A stretch of 5,718 bases of DNA from Acidimicrobiia bacterium (GTDB taxonomy: Bacteria; Actinomycetota; Acidimicrobiia; Acidimicrobiales; Ilumatobacteraceae): positions 1 through 5,718 of the forward strand of contig JAUHYJ010000270.1 in the NCBI GenBank assembly GCA_030425785.1. Reading direction: 5' to 3'. Positions 5,156 through 5,718 of the stretch are shown one piece after another. Numbering within the stretch: position 1 is the stretch's first letter; every line of letters begins with the position of its first letter. Both the position numbers and the translations under genes were made by a program. The notes under the pieces are model-generated. The model was not told where the DNA came from. It worked only from the letters and a program-made list of their open reading frames with translations, and searched no databases.

Positions 5156-5160
5156 CCAGC

Positions 5161-5718
5161 GTGACCGAGATCCCCGAGCACCTCCTGAAGCGAAGCCGCG
5201 ACCGCCGCTCCGCGCTGGGTCTCGGCGGCGACGGTGAGAGCGACGGCGGCGACGCCGCTCCGGCCACCACCGCGTCGAGCGCCCCGGCGGCACCGGCCAG
5301 CACCGGCCCGGTCCAGCGGGCCGCGGCCCCCGAGCCGGCTGCGCCCGAGCCGCCCAAGCCCGACACCCCGGTGGTCGCGTCGTACAAGGCCCGCCGCAAG
5401 GTGCCCTTCTGGGCGATGGCGGCGCTCGGTGTCCTCCCGCTCTGGGGCCTGATGTACGCCCGTGCGGTCACCGAGCAGGCCGAGGAGGCCGCCGGTCCGC
5501 TCGGCATCGGTGCCGAGGTGTACAGCAACTGCGCCAGCTGCCACGGTGCCGGGGGCGGGGGCGCCGGCCCGATCTACGGCTTCACCGGCGGTGCGGTGCT
5601 CGAGACGTTCCCGAACATCGAGGACATGCTGCGCTGGATCTACTTCGGCACCGGCGAGTACAACCTCGCGGGCGTCGAGATCTACGGCAACCCCGACCGT
5701 GAGGGCGGCCCGCACATC
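5161..5718 (+). CDS. Membrane-anchored monoheme cytochrome c, cut by the right window edge
   Basis: A GTG start with AGAGGA five bases upstream opens a frame that is still open after 186 codons at the window end. The protein begins MTEIPEHLLKR followed by a basic stretch. An Ala/Pro-rich linker (about 30-70) follows, then KARRK, a single membrane helix at about 82-101, and a class I cytochrome c domain with CASCH at 124-128. The basic residues before the helix put the N-terminus inside and the heme outside. The methionine ligand is not yet reached and must lie beyond the edge. It could carry electrons between the bc complex and an oxidase, or be the cytochrome subunit of an oxidase encoded to the right. 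That role is inference from its divergent position and from the N-terminal motif shared with the subunit IV-like protein. Confidence 0.93.
   Translation, partial: MTEIPEHLLKRSRDRRSALGLGGDGESDGGDAAPATTASSAPAAPASTGPVQRAAAPEPAAPEPPKPDTPVVASYKARRKVPFWAMAALGVLPLWGLMYARAVTEQAEEAAGPLGIGAEVYSNCASCHGAGGGGAGPIYGFTGGAVLETFPNIEDMLRWIYFGTGEYNLAGVEIYGNPDREGGPHI
5170..5217 (+). other. I-P-x-H-L-L-x-R peptide motif in the divergent cytochrome c
   Basis: Residues 4-19 begin IPEHLLKRSRDRRSAL. They are the third copy in the window of the motif found at 2767-2814 and 2644-2691 on the other strand. The tail matches the second subunit IV copy best (RSR after the core), while the first eleven residues match the first copy exactly. 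Confidence 0.8.

Larger units (their letters stand above)
4789..5160. promoter_or_regulatory. Divergent intergenic region between bc operon and cytochrome c gene
   Basis: These 372 bases separate two divergently transcribed genes and must hold both of their promoters unless transcripts start elsewhere. I see no convincing -35/-10 pair. Weak -10-like hexamers are TATCGT at 5016-5021 (plus strand) and TACAGT at 4841-4836 (minus strand), each without a good -35 at normal spacing. The clearest structure is the inverted repeat at 4955-4987. I see no convincing gene, tRNA or terminator here, and open frames across it have poor composition and no ribosome-binding site. Confidence 0.6.

Noticed and set aside
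4789..5715. Upstream extension of the three-helix protein frame across the intergenic region and cytochrome c gene
   Set aside because: The frame is open by GC bias only. It runs antisense to a cytochrome c with a CXXCH and a good ribosome-binding site, and the GTG at 4788 has its own Shine-Dalgarno.
1..5718. CRISPR array, tRNA, rRNA, insertion sequence or phage genes
   Set aside because: No regularly spaced repeats, cloverleaf, transposase-like frame or terminal inverted repeats were seen. The window is almost fully accounted for by respiratory genes.

Overview
The window is GC-rich (strong G/C bias at third codon positions) and comes from an aerobic, quinone-respiring bacterium. Gene content and style, including the long Ala/Pro/Glu linkers, fit an Actinomycetota lineage, most likely class Acidimicrobiia (Ilumatobacter-like). 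That placement is inference from general familiarity, not from a search.

Layout. Positions 1-4788 carry a minus-strand operon, read right to left: a three-helix membrane protein of unknown family (4210-4788), a 2x[4Fe-4S] ferredoxin-like protein (3733-4146), a cytochrome b6-type N-terminal half (2841-3626), a subunit IV-type C-terminal half (2035-2823), a Rieske Fe-S protein with an internal Tat motif (1122-2003), a two-helix membrane-anchored diheme cytochrome c (64-1122), and the first 21 codons of one more hydrophobic protein running off the left edge (1-64). The last three genes are joined by 1-nt TGATG overlaps. A 372-nt intergenic region (4789-5160) with a perfect 10-bp inverted repeat separates this operon from a divergent plus-strand gene. 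That gene encodes a membrane-anchored monoheme cytochrome c, cut by the right edge (5161-5718).

How the parts fit. Together the genes encode a quinol:cytochrome c oxidoreductase (Rieske/cytochrome b complex). The cytochrome b is split, its helix-D histidines have b6-type spacing (15), and a Cys-Leu-Gly-Gly segment aligns with the cysteine that binds heme c_n in cytochrome b6. The complex therefore looks b6f/Bacillus-like rather than like the single-chain cytochrome b of the standard actinobacterial qcrCAB operon. Electrons would pass from (mena)quinol to the Rieske cluster, then to the diheme cytochrome c, and on to an oxidase or another cytochrome. Low-potential electrons would pass through hemes b toward a probable heme c_i on the cytoplasmic side.

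The most unusual points are: (1) a dicluster ferredoxin and an unknown three-helix protein placed in front of the bc genes, which suggests extra subunits on the cytoplasmic face; (2) a short peptide motif, I-P-x-H-L-L-x-R, found twice in the N-terminal extension of the subunit IV-like protein and once at the N-terminus of the divergent cytochrome c, with nearly identical ribosome-binding regions but divergent codons.
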